Assembly: GCF_006539505.1 (NCBI RefSeq)
Contig: NZ_BJND01000044.1
Span: 30,829 to 94,828, forward strand
DNA: 64,000 nucleotides
Origin: Streptomyces spinoverrucosus
Lineage (GTDB): Bacteria; Actinomycetota; Actinomycetes; Streptomycetales; Streptomycetaceae
Direction: 5' to 3'
A program made the translations under genes and the position numbers. The notes beneath the pieces were generated by a model. The model was not told the DNA's origin, did no database searches, and worked only from the letters and a program-made list of their open reading frames with translations. Of this stretch, positions 33,735 to 42,344 are shown one piece after another (position 1 is the stretch's first letter; each line of letters opens with the position of its first letter).

Positions 33735-33759
33735 CGATCTCTTGGCGTCAAGAGAGATC
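33735..33759. promoter_or_regulatory. Inverted repeat in the mdh leader
   Basis: On the minus strand, TCTCTTGACGCCAAGAGA is an imperfect palindrome (arms TCTCTTG and CAAGAGA, spacer ACGC). It lies about 57-80 nt upstream of the mdh start. It is followed toward mdh by a run of A bases. This may be an operator for a TCA-cycle regulator. The remaining gap up to 33989 is GC-rich and shows no gene. Confidence 0.5.
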
Positions 33760-33989
33760 CAGCGGTCAGGCTATCGCGCATCCGGGATGCCGGACGTCCG
33801 GGTCGGTGTGGCCCACCCCACAGACCCCACGGAAGGCGGCGGCCGCCCGTCCGGGAGAGCGAGACGGGACGACCGCCGGGTGGGGGTACCGTTTCCGGAC
33901 TCCCGTGGGGGTACTGTGCGCGTGCCCTGGATCGCGGATGGCATGCGCGATACCGGTGTCTTTTCTGCGCTGTCTCTTTTTGCGCCGTT

Positions 33990-35171
33990 CTACTGTGTGC
34001 AGCCCTGCTCCCCCGACGCCAGCGTCGCGCACGCCGTGGCCTCGCCCGCGTCCTGCACGGCGACCATCGGGGTGTACGCGATGGTGTCACCGGCCGTCGT
34101 GATGGAGCCGTTCTCCTTGGTGGTGCCCACGGTCACCTGGACCTTGTCGCCCTGGGCGGCCTGGGTGATACGGCCCCATGCCGCGCCGCAGGTCTCGCTG
34201 TAGCGGACCTCGACGACGGTGGTGCCGACGGTCGCCGTCCTGGCGGTGGTGACGAGGTCGCCGCTGCACCCCATGGCCTCCGCGTCCTTGCCGGCGCAGG
34301 TGTCGCCGCTGCACTTCACGCCGGGTGGCAGATTGGCGTCGGTGCTGACGGACGGGGGCGGGGAGACGTTCGCGGTGTCGTTGGGGTCGCCGCCGTCGCG
34401 GGTGAGGTAGTACGCGGCACCGGCCACGACGACCACGGCGACGGCACCGGCGAGGAACATCGCGAGCCGCTTTCTGCGGGACGCGCCGCCGGAAGGGTTG
34501 CCCGGTGCGGGCGGCGTCGGCGCACCGGCGCCGGGCGCGCGCCCGGCCGAGGCCGCATTCGACCCCGTACCGGCACCGGACGATGCCGGATTCACTCCCG
34601 CACCGGCGCCAGGACGGCCGCTCGCGGCGGCGGGGGACGGCCCGGTGTACCCCGCGAGCCCCCACGAGTTGACCGCCGGCCGTTCCTCGGCCTCCCGGGC
34701 GTTCGCGTCGGGAGCCGTCGGCTGGGGCGGCACCGTCGGGGCCACACCCGCCGGGCCCGCGATGCCCGGAGTGGCCGTCGCACTGCCGCCCCTGCGGGCC
34801 GTCCTGCCCTTGGTGTTCGCCGGGGGCGCGCCGAACTCGCCGAGCGCCGCGCGCGCCTGGGCGATCCGTAGCGCCTCCATGGTCATGTCGTGGCGCATCT
34901 CCGAGCGGCTCCAGGCCCGTTCGGCGAGCTCCCACATGGTTGTCAGATGGATCGGGTTGGTGCCGGTGACCTCGGCCAGCGCGACGACCGCGCCCTTGGG
35001 CGCGAGCAGCCGGCCGTTCAGGTAACGCTCCCAGGACGTCTTGCTGTAACCCGTGCGGTCGGACAGCGCGGAGATGCTCAGGCCGCTGCGGTCCACGAGC
35101 CGCCGCAGCTGATCGGCGAACTCCTTTATCTGCGGATCGAGTTCGTCCGGCAAGGCCTTCCAACGAGGCAT
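33990..35171 (-). CDS. XRE-type membrane regulator with DUF2690 domain
   Basis: 393 residues from ATG 35171 behind GGGGGGAAG. The N-terminus is a helix-turn-helix (LVDRSGLSISALSDRTGYSK, then TSWERYLNGRLLAPKGAVVA). A long Ala/Pro/Gly linker (about 125-245) leads to one helix (LAMFLAGAVAVVVVAGAAYY) and an extracytoplasmic C-terminal domain of about 115 residues. That domain has paired cysteines (VKCSGDTCAGKDAEAMGC) that match DUF2690. It could sense an external signal and act on DNA from the membrane. It borders the lanthipeptide cluster but looks like a core gene; a link to the cluster is not shown. Confidence 0.88.
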   Translation of the reverse strand: MPRWKALPDELDPQIKEFADQLRRLVDRSGLSISALSDRTGYSKTSWERYLNGRLLAPKGAVVALAEVTGTNPIHLTTMWELAERAWSRSEMRHDMTMEALRIAQARAALGEFGAPPANTKGRTARRGGSATATPGIAGPAGVAPTVPPQPTAPDANAREAEERPAVNSWGLAGYTGPSPAAASGRPGAGAGVNPASSGAGTGSNAASAGRAPGAGAPTPPAPGNPSGGASRRKRLAMFLAGAVAVVVVAGAAYYLTRDGGDPNDTANVSPPPSVSTDANLPPGVKCSGDTCAGKDAEAMGCSGDLVTTARTATVGTTVVEVRYSETCGAAWGRITQAAQGDKVQVTVGTTKENGSITTAGDTIAYTPMVAVQDAGEATACATLASGEQGCTQ

Positions 35172-35500
35172 GACTTCCCCCCTTTTCCCCCTGTGCGTGC
35201 CGGTTGTTCCCCCGCCGACTGGGATGTGCCCCGTCAGGTTTCAGTTCCGGGGACGTCCCGATTGGGCAGATTAGCCCCGCCGTGCCGTGCTCAGGGTCGG
35301 CATTCCCGAAGCTGTCGATACATCGACACAACGGGAACACACCGATGACCTCGGACGTCTCAGCGGTGCGCTGCGCACCCACCCGCAACCGCCCCTCGAC
35401 TGTGGCGGGGCGCGCACACCGTAGCGGAACGGTCACTTCCGTGCCACAGCGCACGGACAGCCGTTGAACGGGGTGTTCGGCGTACGGGAGTTTGGATGCG

Positions 35501-35542
35501 ACGGCGGCCCGTCCTTCCTCGGGGGAGGGGACGGGCCGCCGT
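35501..35542. terminator. Strong hairpin upstream of the lanthipeptide genes
   Basis: Perfect 14-bp arms ACGGCGGCCCGTCC (35501-35514) and GGACGGGCCGCCGT (35529-35542) with a 14-nt loop, followed by TTTCACG. It lies in the 563-nt gap between the divergent XRE gene (start 35171) and lanA1 (start 35735). It could insulate the cluster. The rest of the gap contains GC-rich DNA with no convincing gene; the lanA promoter is probably between this hairpin and 35735, but no clear -10/-35 pair was found. Confidence 0.6.
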
Positions 35543-35734
35543 TTCACGTGGGTGACCGGCTGCGGCCAGGCGCCGAACGTGCGGCGCGTATGCGGTGCGT
35601 GTGCGCGCACTCGTCGGCTCGCTGTGCGGTGGGCGAACCTCCGCTGCGGAGGATGGGGCGCAGGGCCGGCGGGTGCGTGAGGCAGCCGGCGGCCCGGATC
35701 CGACAGGACGGAGACAGGAAGGAGGTGACACGAA

Positions 35735-35956
35735 ATGAACCTTGTTCGCGCCTGGAAGGACCCGGAGTACCGGGCCACTCTCAGCGAGGCCCCGGCCAAC
35801 CCGGCCGGTCTGGTTGAGCTGGCGGATGACCAGCTCGACGGCGTCGCGGGCGGTACCACGTGGGCCTGTGCCACGGTCACGCTGACCGTGACGGTGTGCT
35901 CGCCCACCGGGACGCTCTGCGGCAGCTGCCAGATGGGTACCCGCGGCTGCTGCTGA
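35735..35956 (+). CDS. lanA1: Class II lanthipeptide precursor, beta-like component
   Basis: 73 residues, with an excellent ribosome site (GGAAGGAGGTGA) before the ATG. The leader MNLVRAWKDPEYRATLSEAP carries the WKDPEYR signature of the mersacidin/lichenicidin leader family and ends in DGVAGG, a double-glycine site for a C39 protease after residue 40. The 33-residue core starts TTWACATVTLTVTVCSPTG and ends GTRGCC; it has 11 Ser/Thr and 6 Cys. The start matches haloduracin beta (TTWPCATVGVSVALCP), so it is probably the beta peptide of a two-component lantibiotic. LanM should form (methyl)lanthionine rings from it. The core is longer than the 24-residue haloduracin beta. Confidence 0.94.
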   Translation: MNLVRAWKDPEYRATLSEAPANPAGLVELADDQLDGVAGGTTWACATVTLTVTVCSPTGTLCGSCQMGTRGCC

Positions 35957-35987
35957 GCCGTCACATTCACATAAAGGAGTGATGTTC

Positions 35988-36224
35988 GTGGACATCGTCC
36001 GGTCCTGGAAGGACGCCGACTATCGGTTGTCCCTCGGGAGTGAGGCCCCCGCCCATCCGTCGGGCGACGGCCTCACCGCAATCACCGATGAGGAGCTGAC
36101 CGAGGTCAACGGAGCCGGCTCCGGCGTCCTCGGCACTCTCGGGTGCTGCTCGTGCCTGCCGTGGTATTCGGGCTGGACCGTCTGTGGTCTGGCCTGCAAC
36201 CCCGGTAAGCCCTGCAAGAACTAG
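35988..36224 (+). CDS. lanA2: Class II lanthipeptide precursor, alpha-like component
   Basis: 78 residues from GTG 35988, chosen because the N-terminus MDIVRSWKDADYRLSL then lines up with lanA1 and the spacing to AAAGGAG is right (8 nt); ATG 35982 is too close to that site. The leader ends EEFV-like as DEELTEVNGAG, so cleavage is expected after GAG (residue 44). The core of about 34 residues starts SGVLGTLGCCSCLPWYSGW and ends PGKPCKN; it has 6 Cys but at most 5 Ser/Thr. It differs from lanA1 and lacks the CTLTxEC lipid II motif of mersacidin. It follows lanA1 by 31 nt. It is probably the partner peptide. Confidence 0.92.
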   Translation: MDIVRSWKDADYRLSLGSEAPAHPSGDGLTAITDEELTEVNGAGSGVLGTLGCCSCLPWYSGWTVCGLACNPGKPCKN

Positions 36225-36246
36225 CAGCTTACCGAAGAAGCGACGT

Positions 36247-36280
36247 GACCGGCAGGGCTGTCGTCCGACCCCTGCCGGTC
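36247..36280 (+). terminator. Attenuating hairpin between lanA2 and lanM
   Basis: Perfect 11-bp arms GACCGGCAGGG (36247-36257) and CCCTGCCGGTC (36270-36280) around a 12-nt loop, with no following T-run. Hairpins at this place in lantibiotic operons let far more precursor than enzyme mRNA be made. It also rules out an earlier lanM start at 36245. Confidence 0.8.
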
Positions 36281-36310
36281 GCGTTCATGTTCAGGAGGGG
36301 AAGAAACGGA

Positions 36311-39300
36311 ATGTCCGTCGACGCAATTGATGGCAACACCGTCCGGCCAGGCAGGACAGCTCTCCCGTGGCACCGGGCGGCCACCCTGGCAGAGAGATGG
36401 CGCGGGCATCCGTCACAGACGGACACGATCCGCGGCGACAAGCGCTTGACCACGTGGACGGAACTGGCGCCCTTCAAGGGTGAGCGGTCCACTCTGGACG
36501 AGCGGCTTTCCCCGCTGGGCGTCACCGCCGGCCAACTGGCCGCGCTGCTCGGGGAGGCCGAGTCCTCCCTCGCCTCGCGCCTGACGGACGAGCCGGAGTG
36601 GCACAGGACCTTCATGCGCTGGTGGGCCGTCGGCATGGCCACCACCGACTCCACCCGGCGACTGGACGCCGACATGGGTCTGCTGGAGGTGATGCGGCCG
36701 CTCGTCGAGGGCGCGGTGCACGAACTCGACGCGCTCGTGCAGCAGTGTCTGACGGATTCGGACGACCCCGTTCTGGCCGATCCGGGGCATGTTCTCGATG
36801 TTGTACGGGCCACAGCACCAGCGGCCGATCTTCTCGGGCATGTGCAGCGGACGCTGGTCCTCGAACTCAATATCGCTCGCGTTGAGGACCGGCTCAGTGG
36901 CGAGACATCCGAAGCGCGCTTCTCGTCGTTCGTGGAACTGCTGCGCGACGAGGACAACGCGCTCGCGATCTGGCGCGAGTACCCGGTGCTCGGGCGGCTC
37001 ATCGTCAACCAGCTGCGGTTCTGGATCGACACCCGTGTCGAGCTTGTCCGGGCACTCGCTGCGGACCTGCCCGCGCTGCGCGCGCGCTTGCTGGCCGACC
37101 GGGCCCCGCGGCGCCTGGAGCGCATCGAGTTCGGCGCCGGTGACAAGCACCGTCGCGGCCGTTCCGTCGCGATGGTGACCTTCGACACCGGCACGCTCGT
37201 GTTCAAGCCCCGCTCGCTGGCGATGGACGTCGCCTTCGACGGCCTTCTGGGCTGGGTCAACCGGCAGTGCCCGGCCCACGAACTCGCCCGCATCTCCGTC
37301 CTGGACCGCGGGGAGCACGGCTGGGTCGAGCTGGTGGACACCTCGGCGACCACCGACGCGGCGGGCGGCGACCGGTACGCGTGGCGGCTGGGCGCGCTGA
37401 CGGCGCTGCTGTATCTGCTGCATGCCACCGACTTCCACTTCGAGAACGTCCTCGCGGCGGGCGAGTACCCGGTCCTCGTGGATCTGGAAGCCCTGCTGCA
37501 CAGCGACAAGACAGCCGCGGTCGTGAAGATCGACGGTGAGACCGACATCGCGGCGGTCACGCTCGCCAACTCGGTCCAGTCGGTCGGCATCCTGCCCAAC
37601 CACCTGCTCGTACGGGGTGAGGACGGCACCTTCGGCCTTGACGTCAGCGGCCTCGCCGGGCGCGGCGGTCAGCTGACTCCCATGCCGGTGCCGACCTGGG
37701 AGGGCAGCGGCACCGACCGGATGCGGCTGGTCAAGCGCCGCATGGAGATGGACGCCGAACGCAACCATCCGATGACCGCCGACGGGGAACCGATCGACCT
37801 GGTCAGCCGCGTCGATGAGTTCGTCGACGGCTTCACCCGCGTCTACCGGCTGCTGGAGGCGGGGCGGGACGAACTCCTCGCCCAGGACGGCCCCATCGCG
37901 GCGTTCGCGGCGGTCCGCACCCGGCTGATCGCCCGCCCTACCCACATCTACGGCCGTCTGCTGCTGGAGAGCACCCACCCGGACTTTCTGCGCGACGGGC
38001 TCGACCACGCCCGGTCGCTGGCGCGGTTGGCCGGCGGCCACACCGAGATGCCGGACTCACGCGGCGCGATGATCCTGAACGAGATCGCCGAACTGTCAGT
38101 CGGGGACATCCCGATGTTCACCGTCGACGCCAGCACCGGAATCCTGCGCGGTGGGCCGGACGGCTCACCGGTGGGCACTCGGCCGTCACCGCTCGCGGCC
38201 GTACGCGACCGGCTCGCCGCGCTCGGGAGCGACGACCTCGCCTTTCAGGAGCGCGTGATCCGATCCTGCGTCGCGGCCACGGCCATGGGCGAGAGCGAGG
38301 CGCGCTGGCCCAACTGGCATCGCGAACGCCTCGGCACCGGAGCCACCCCCGAAGTCTTCGCCGAGGAGGCCCTGCGCGTGGCGCGGCGACTGGCCGATCT
38401 GTGCGTCCGGGACGATCACGGGCTGGGCTGGATCGGCCTCGACCTGGTCGACGAGACGTACTGGCAGTACGCCCCCGCTCCAATCGGCCTCTACACCGGA
38501 ACCGCCGGTATCGCGCACGGGCTTGACGCGGTCGCGGCCGTCACCGGCGACGAGGAGACCGGCGAGCTGGCTCGAGCTGCCTTCGACCAGGTCGCCAAGC
38601 GGTCCATCCTGATCGCCGAGACCCTGGCCGGGCTGGAGAAGAAGCCCGGAGCCGCCGAGTTCGGCATCGGCGCGTTCGGCCCCTTCGGTGGCGCGATATA
38701 CGCCCTGTCGCACGCCGCCGTGCGGCACGACCGCCCCGACTACGCCACCGCCGCCACCGCACTGCTGCCCGCCATCGCCCAACTTGTCAGCGAAGACCCC
38801 CTGTTGGACGTGGTCTCAGGATCGGCCGGGGCGATCCTGTCCCTGCTGTCCCTGGAATCCGCCGCACCTGGATGCGGCGCTCTCGCGCTCGCCGTGCGCT
38901 GCGCCGACCGGCTCCTCGCCACCCGGCAGCCGGCCGCCGACGGCTGGGGCTGGGCCACTCCGATCAACCCCGAGGCGCCGCTGGCCGGGTTCTCCCACGG
39001 TGCGTCCGGCATCGCCTACGCGTTCGCGCGGCTCCACCAGGTGGCCCCCCGCCCTGAGTACGTAGCAGCCGTACGGCACGCGTTGCGCTACGAGGCGACC
39101 GTGTACGACCCGGAGCTGCGGACCTGGCGGGATCTGCGGCCGGCCAACCTCGGCGGACGTACCGTCATGAACGCCTGGTGCCACGGGGCGCCGGGCATCG
39201 CGATGGCGCGTGCCGAGTTCGAGCGGATGGGCATCGTGCCCGACCTGGCCGAGCTGATCGAGCAGGACCGGCACTGGGCGGTTCTCGCCTCCATCTCCAC

Positions 39301-39625
39301 CGGACTCGACCTCGACCCGGTGTCCGGTCTGGGCAATCACAGCCTGTGCCACGGTGATGTCGGCAATCTCCTCACCATCGAGGCGGCCTGTCAGCCGGAT
39401 GCGGAACCGGAGGTGGCCGAGTTGCTGCCCCGGGTATGGAACACGCTGCTGCACGAGGGCCGAGAGAACGGCTGGCTGTGCGGCGTGCCGAACGGCGTGG
39501 AGACACCGGGTCTGATGACCGGGCTCGCGGGGATCGCGTGGGGCCTGGCGCGCATGGCCGACCCCGCGCGGGTTCCGGATCTGCTGCGGCTCGCCGGCCC
39601 GTCCACGAAGGGACGTGCGCGGTGA
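36311..39625 (+). CDS. lanM: Class II lanthipeptide synthetase LanM
   Basis: 1104 residues, in the usual LanM range, starting MSVDAIDGNTVRPGRTALPW. The N-terminal DUF4135 dehydratase domain (about 150-560) phosphorylates and eliminates Ser/Thr in the precursor core; LHATDFHFENVLAAGEYPVL followed by VDLEALLHS and GAGDKHRRGRSVAMVTF lie in it. The C-terminal LanC-like cyclase (about 710-1100) has GLYTGTAGIAHG, NAWCHGAPGIAMARAE with Zn ligand Cys957, and NHSLCHGDVGN with Cys1013 and His1014. It adds Cys thiols to the dehydro residues. It is the only LanM in the window, so it must modify both precursors. The stop overlaps the next gene (GTGA). Confidence 0.96.
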   Translation: MSVDAIDGNTVRPGRTALPWHRAATLAERWRGHPSQTDTIRGDKRLTTWTELAPFKGERSTLDERLSPLGVTAGQLAALLGEAESSLASRLTDEPEWHRTFMRWWAVGMATTDSTRRLDADMGLLEVMRPLVEGAVHELDALVQQCLTDSDDPVLADPGHVLDVVRATAPAADLLGHVQRTLVLELNIARVEDRLSGETSEARFSSFVELLRDEDNALAIWREYPVLGRLIVNQLRFWIDTRVELVRALAADLPALRARLLADRAPRRLERIEFGAGDKHRRGRSVAMVTFDTGTLVFKPRSLAMDVAFDGLLGWVNRQCPAHELARISVLDRGEHGWVELVDTSATTDAAGGDRYAWRLGALTALLYLLHATDFHFENVLAAGEYPVLVDLEALLHSDKTAAVVKIDGETDIAAVTLANSVQSVGILPNHLLVRGEDGTFGLDVSGLAGRGGQLTPMPVPTWEGSGTDRMRLVKRRMEMDAERNHPMTADGEPIDLVSRVDEFVDGFTRVYRLLEAGRDELLAQDGPIAAFAAVRTRLIARPTHIYGRLLLESTHPDFLRDGLDHARSLARLAGGHTEMPDSRGAMILNEIAELSVGDIPMFTVDASTGILRGGPDGSPVGTRPSPLAAVRDRLAALGSDDLAFQERVIRSCVAATAMGESEARWPNWHRERLGTGATPEVFAEEALRVARRLADLCVRDDHGLGWIGLDLVDETYWQYAPAPIGLYTGTAGIAHGLDAVAAVTGDEETGELARAAFDQVAKRSILIAETLAGLEKKPGAAEFGIGAFGPFGGAIYALSHAAVRHDRPDYATAATALLPAIAQLVSEDPLLDVVSGSAGAILSLLSLESAAPGCGALALAVRCADRLLATRQPAADGWGWATPINPEAPLAGFSHGASGIAYAFARLHQVAPRPEYVAAVRHALRYEATVYDPELRTWRDLRPANLGGRTVMNAWCHGAPGIAMARAEFERMGIVPDLAELIEQDRHWAVLASISTGLDLDPVSGLGNHSLCHGDVGNLLTIEAACQPDAEPEVAELLPRVWNTLLHEGRENGWLCGVPNGVETPGLMTGLAGIAWGLARMADPARVPDLLRLAGPSTKGRAR

Positions 39626-40137
39626 GCTCCAAGGCCCCATCGCGCCCGGCAGCGGACGGCGCGCTTGCCGAGGGGGTCTACCGGCCGAGCATGGTCGCCG
39701 CCTACCGGGCCAACCCGCGCGGCGCGGTCCATGCCGGGTTCGACGCCGAGCGCATGGTGCCCCGGTGGCGTTGGGTCCTGATCGGCCTGCTGCTGATCGC
39801 CGCCACCGCCCTGGTGGGGCTCCTCATCCGGGTCCCGGTCGGCCCGACCGGGACACTGGCCGGTACCACAGGCCGCGACGCCGTCCTCGCATTCCCGAGC
39901 CTCACACCCCCGGCGAAGGGCAGTGACATCGTCCTGCGCCTCGACAAGAGCCGGACCGTCACCGGCCGCGTCAAGGACACGCAGGCCGGACAAGGCGGCG
40001 TGCAGGTCACCATGGTGCTCGTCGAACTCCCCGCCGCATTCGGGCTCGACAGTGTGGAGGACGGAACACAGGTGGTCCTCGACCAGGGCACCCGGCCGCT
40101 CCTGCTCGACATCTGGGATGGGGGGAACGACCAGTGA
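39622..40137 (+). CDS. Small single-pass membrane protein of the lanthipeptide cluster
   Basis: 171 residues from GTG 39622, overlapping the lanM stop. A cytoplasmic N-terminal part with RPSMVAAYRANPRGAVHAGF precedes one helix (WRWVLIGLLLIAATALVGLL). The extracytoplasmic C-terminal domain of about 95 residues (DIVLRLDKSRTVTGRVKDTQ) is beta-rich. The layout recalls a short HlyD/membrane-fusion-type adaptor, as found with exporters in Streptomyces, but no coiled coil is visible. It is translationally coupled on both sides (GTGA overlap with the exporter). It probably helps export or processing; this is inference. Confidence 0.8.
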   Translation: MSSKAPSRPAADGALAEGVYRPSMVAAYRANPRGAVHAGFDAERMVPRWRWVLIGLLLIAATALVGLLIRVPVGPTGTLAGTTGRDAVLAFPSLTPPAKGSDIVLRLDKSRTVTGRVKDTQAGQGGVQVTMVLVELPAAFGLDSVEDGTQVVLDQGTRPLLLDIWDGGNDQ

Positions 40138-42281
40138 GGATCACGCGCCGCAGGGTCCCCGTACGGCTGCAGTCGACCTCGGTCGAATGCGGCGTCGCCG
40201 CGCTGGCGATGGTGCTCGGCTACCACGGCCGCCATACCGCGGTCGCCGAGCTGCGCGACCGCATGGTCCTGGCCCGCGATGGGGCCAGCGCCGCCTCCAT
40301 CGCCCGGCACGCCCGGGAACTGGGCATGAAGGTGCGCGCCTTCCGCGCCGAACCGGACGCCCTGGCGGGGTTGGCGCTGCCGCTGATCGCGCACTGGGGG
40401 ATGAACCATTTCGTGGTGATCGAGCGCTTCACGAGCCGTGGTGCCGACATCGTCGATCCCGCGTCCGGTCGCCGCCGCGTCACGCACGCGGAACTCGATG
40501 CGTCGTTCACCGGCGTGGTGCTGGAGATGGAGCCGACCGATGAGTTCGAGGAGCGCGACGGAGCCGAGGCTGGGCTGTGGCCGTTTGTCCGGCCGTTCCT
40601 GCCACGCCGTGTGGGCATCCTTTCGGCGATCGTCGCGGCCTCGGCCATCCTGGCCCTGTTCGGATTGCTTCCGGCGTTCCTGACCGCCTATGTAGTCGAC
40701 CACGTGCTGCCCGGCCGCAGGGAGAACACCCTCCTCATCCTGGCGGCCGGGATCGTGGCCTACGCCGCGAGCCACGCGATGATGACGCTGGCGCGGGCCG
40801 AGCTGCTGCTGTGGCTCCAGACGCGCATCGACTGGTCGATGATGAGCTCGTTCCTCAGGCACCTGATGTCGCTGCCGTACAAGTTCTTCCAGCTGCGCAC
40901 CGGCGGTGACCTGCTCGTACGGGTGTCGAGCATGACCTATGTGCGCGATGCCGTGTCCAGCCAGCTACTCGCGGTCTTCCTGGACGCGGCCCTGTTGGGC
41001 ATCTATCTCGTGGTCATCGGCACGAAGTCGCTGCTGTTCGTCGCGGCGATCCTCACCATCGCCCTGACACAGTTGGCCATCATGTTCTTCTCGGCGCCGA
41101 CGGCCCAGCGTCTGACCGAGCGTGAACTCCAGGCACTCGGAGAGGCTCAGAGCACCCTGCTGGAGGCGGTGACCGGCGCCGAGACGGTCAAGGCGTCGGG
41201 CGCCGAGGACGTCGTGGTGAGTCGATGGTCGCGGAAGTTCTCCGAGCAGTTGGAATCCTCGGTACGGCGCAGCAGGCTCGACAACGCGATCGACAGCCTT
41301 CTCGGCATGCTGGGCACCGCGTCCCCGCTGGTCATGCTCGTACTTGGCGCATACCTGGTGTTCAGCGACAACCTCTCGCTCGGCACCATGCTCGCCCTGA
41401 TCTCGCTGGCAGGTGCCGCGCTCTCGCCGGTGGCCCAACTCGGCCGCAGTATCAAGACGTTCCAGACGATCCGCGTCCACCTCGACCGGCTGCGTGACGT
41501 GCTCGACGAGCCCGACGAGACCATTGGCCAGGGGAACAAGAGGGTCACTCTGGACGAGCCGATTACGCTGGCCGATGTCAGCTTCCGGTACTCCGGAGAC
41601 GGCCCCGACGCCCTCGCCGGCATTTCCCTCACCGTCAGCCCGGGCGAGAAGATCGCCATCGTCGGCAGCAGCGGCTCGGGGAAATCCACCCTGGCACGGC
41701 TCATCCTCGGCCTCTACGACCCCACCGGCGGTGAGATCACGTACGGGCCGACACCGCTGACCGACCTCGACCTGGGGCACCTCCGCCGCCAGTGCGGCGT
41801 GGTCACGCAGGATGCCGACATCTTCAGCGGCTCGGTGCTGACCAACATCGCTCTGGTCAAGCCCGAGGCGACCCTGGACGAGGTCGTCGCAGCCGCCCGC
41901 CTGGCGGCCGTTCACGATGACATCACGCGCATGCCGATGGGGTACGAGACGATCCTCGGTGAAGGCGGCAGCGGTCTGTCCGGGGGACAGCGGCAGAGAA
42001 TCGCGCTGGCTCGCGCTGTGCTGCACCAGCCCCGGGTGCTGCTGCTGGACGAGGCCACCAGCCACCTTGACGCGACGACCGAGGCGGCCGTGCACGAGAA
42101 CCTGTCGGAACTCGACTGCACCCGGATCGTCATCGCCCACCGGCTCAGCACCGTCCTCGACGCCGACCGCATCCTCGTCCTCGACCAGGGCCGCATCGTC
42201 GAAGAGGGACGCCACGGCGAACTGGTCGCCCGTGGCGGTGCGTACGCCATGCTCGTCGGCCAGCAGCTCGTACATGACTGA
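40134..42281 (+). CDS. lanT: Peptidase-containing ABC exporter LanT (C39 family)
   Basis: 715 residues in three parts. The N-terminal C39 peptidase (about 8-135) has catalytic Gln13 and Cys19 (LQSTSVECGVAALAM), His92 in GMNHFVVIE and Asp108 in DIVDPASG. Six transmembrane helices follow (about 160-430). The C-terminal ATPase has Walker A GSSGSGKST, signature LSGGQRQRIALARA and Walker B VLLLDEATSHLD. It should cut leaders at double-Gly-type sites (VAGG in LanA1, NGAG in LanA2) and export the peptides. One exporter probably serves both precursors. Confidence 0.95.
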   Translation: MRITRRRVPVRLQSTSVECGVAALAMVLGYHGRHTAVAELRDRMVLARDGASAASIARHARELGMKVRAFRAEPDALAGLALPLIAHWGMNHFVVIERFTSRGADIVDPASGRRRVTHAELDASFTGVVLEMEPTDEFEERDGAEAGLWPFVRPFLPRRVGILSAIVAASAILALFGLLPAFLTAYVVDHVLPGRRENTLLILAAGIVAYAASHAMMTLARAELLLWLQTRIDWSMMSSFLRHLMSLPYKFFQLRTGGDLLVRVSSMTYVRDAVSSQLLAVFLDAALLGIYLVVIGTKSLLFVAAILTIALTQLAIMFFSAPTAQRLTERELQALGEAQSTLLEAVTGAETVKASGAEDVVVSRWSRKFSEQLESSVRRSRLDNAIDSLLGMLGTASPLVMLVLGAYLVFSDNLSLGTMLALISLAGAALSPVAQLGRSIKTFQTIRVHLDRLRDVLDEPDETIGQGNKRVTLDEPITLADVSFRYSGDGPDALAGISLTVSPGEKIAIVGSSGSGKSTLARLILGLYDPTGGEITYGPTPLTDLDLGHLRRQCGVVTQDADIFSGSVLTNIALVKPEATLDEVVAAARLAAVHDDITRMPMGYETILGEGGSGLSGGQRQRIALARAVLHQPRVLLLDEATSHLDATTEAAVHENLSELDCTRIVIAHRLSTVLDADRILVLDQGRIVEEGRHGELVARGGAYAMLVGQQLVHD

Positions 42282-42344
42282 TCCACGGCTGTCCGCCCGA
42301 CGCGCGCCTGTGTTCCGACCGTGTCCGTACACCATCCTCAGGAC

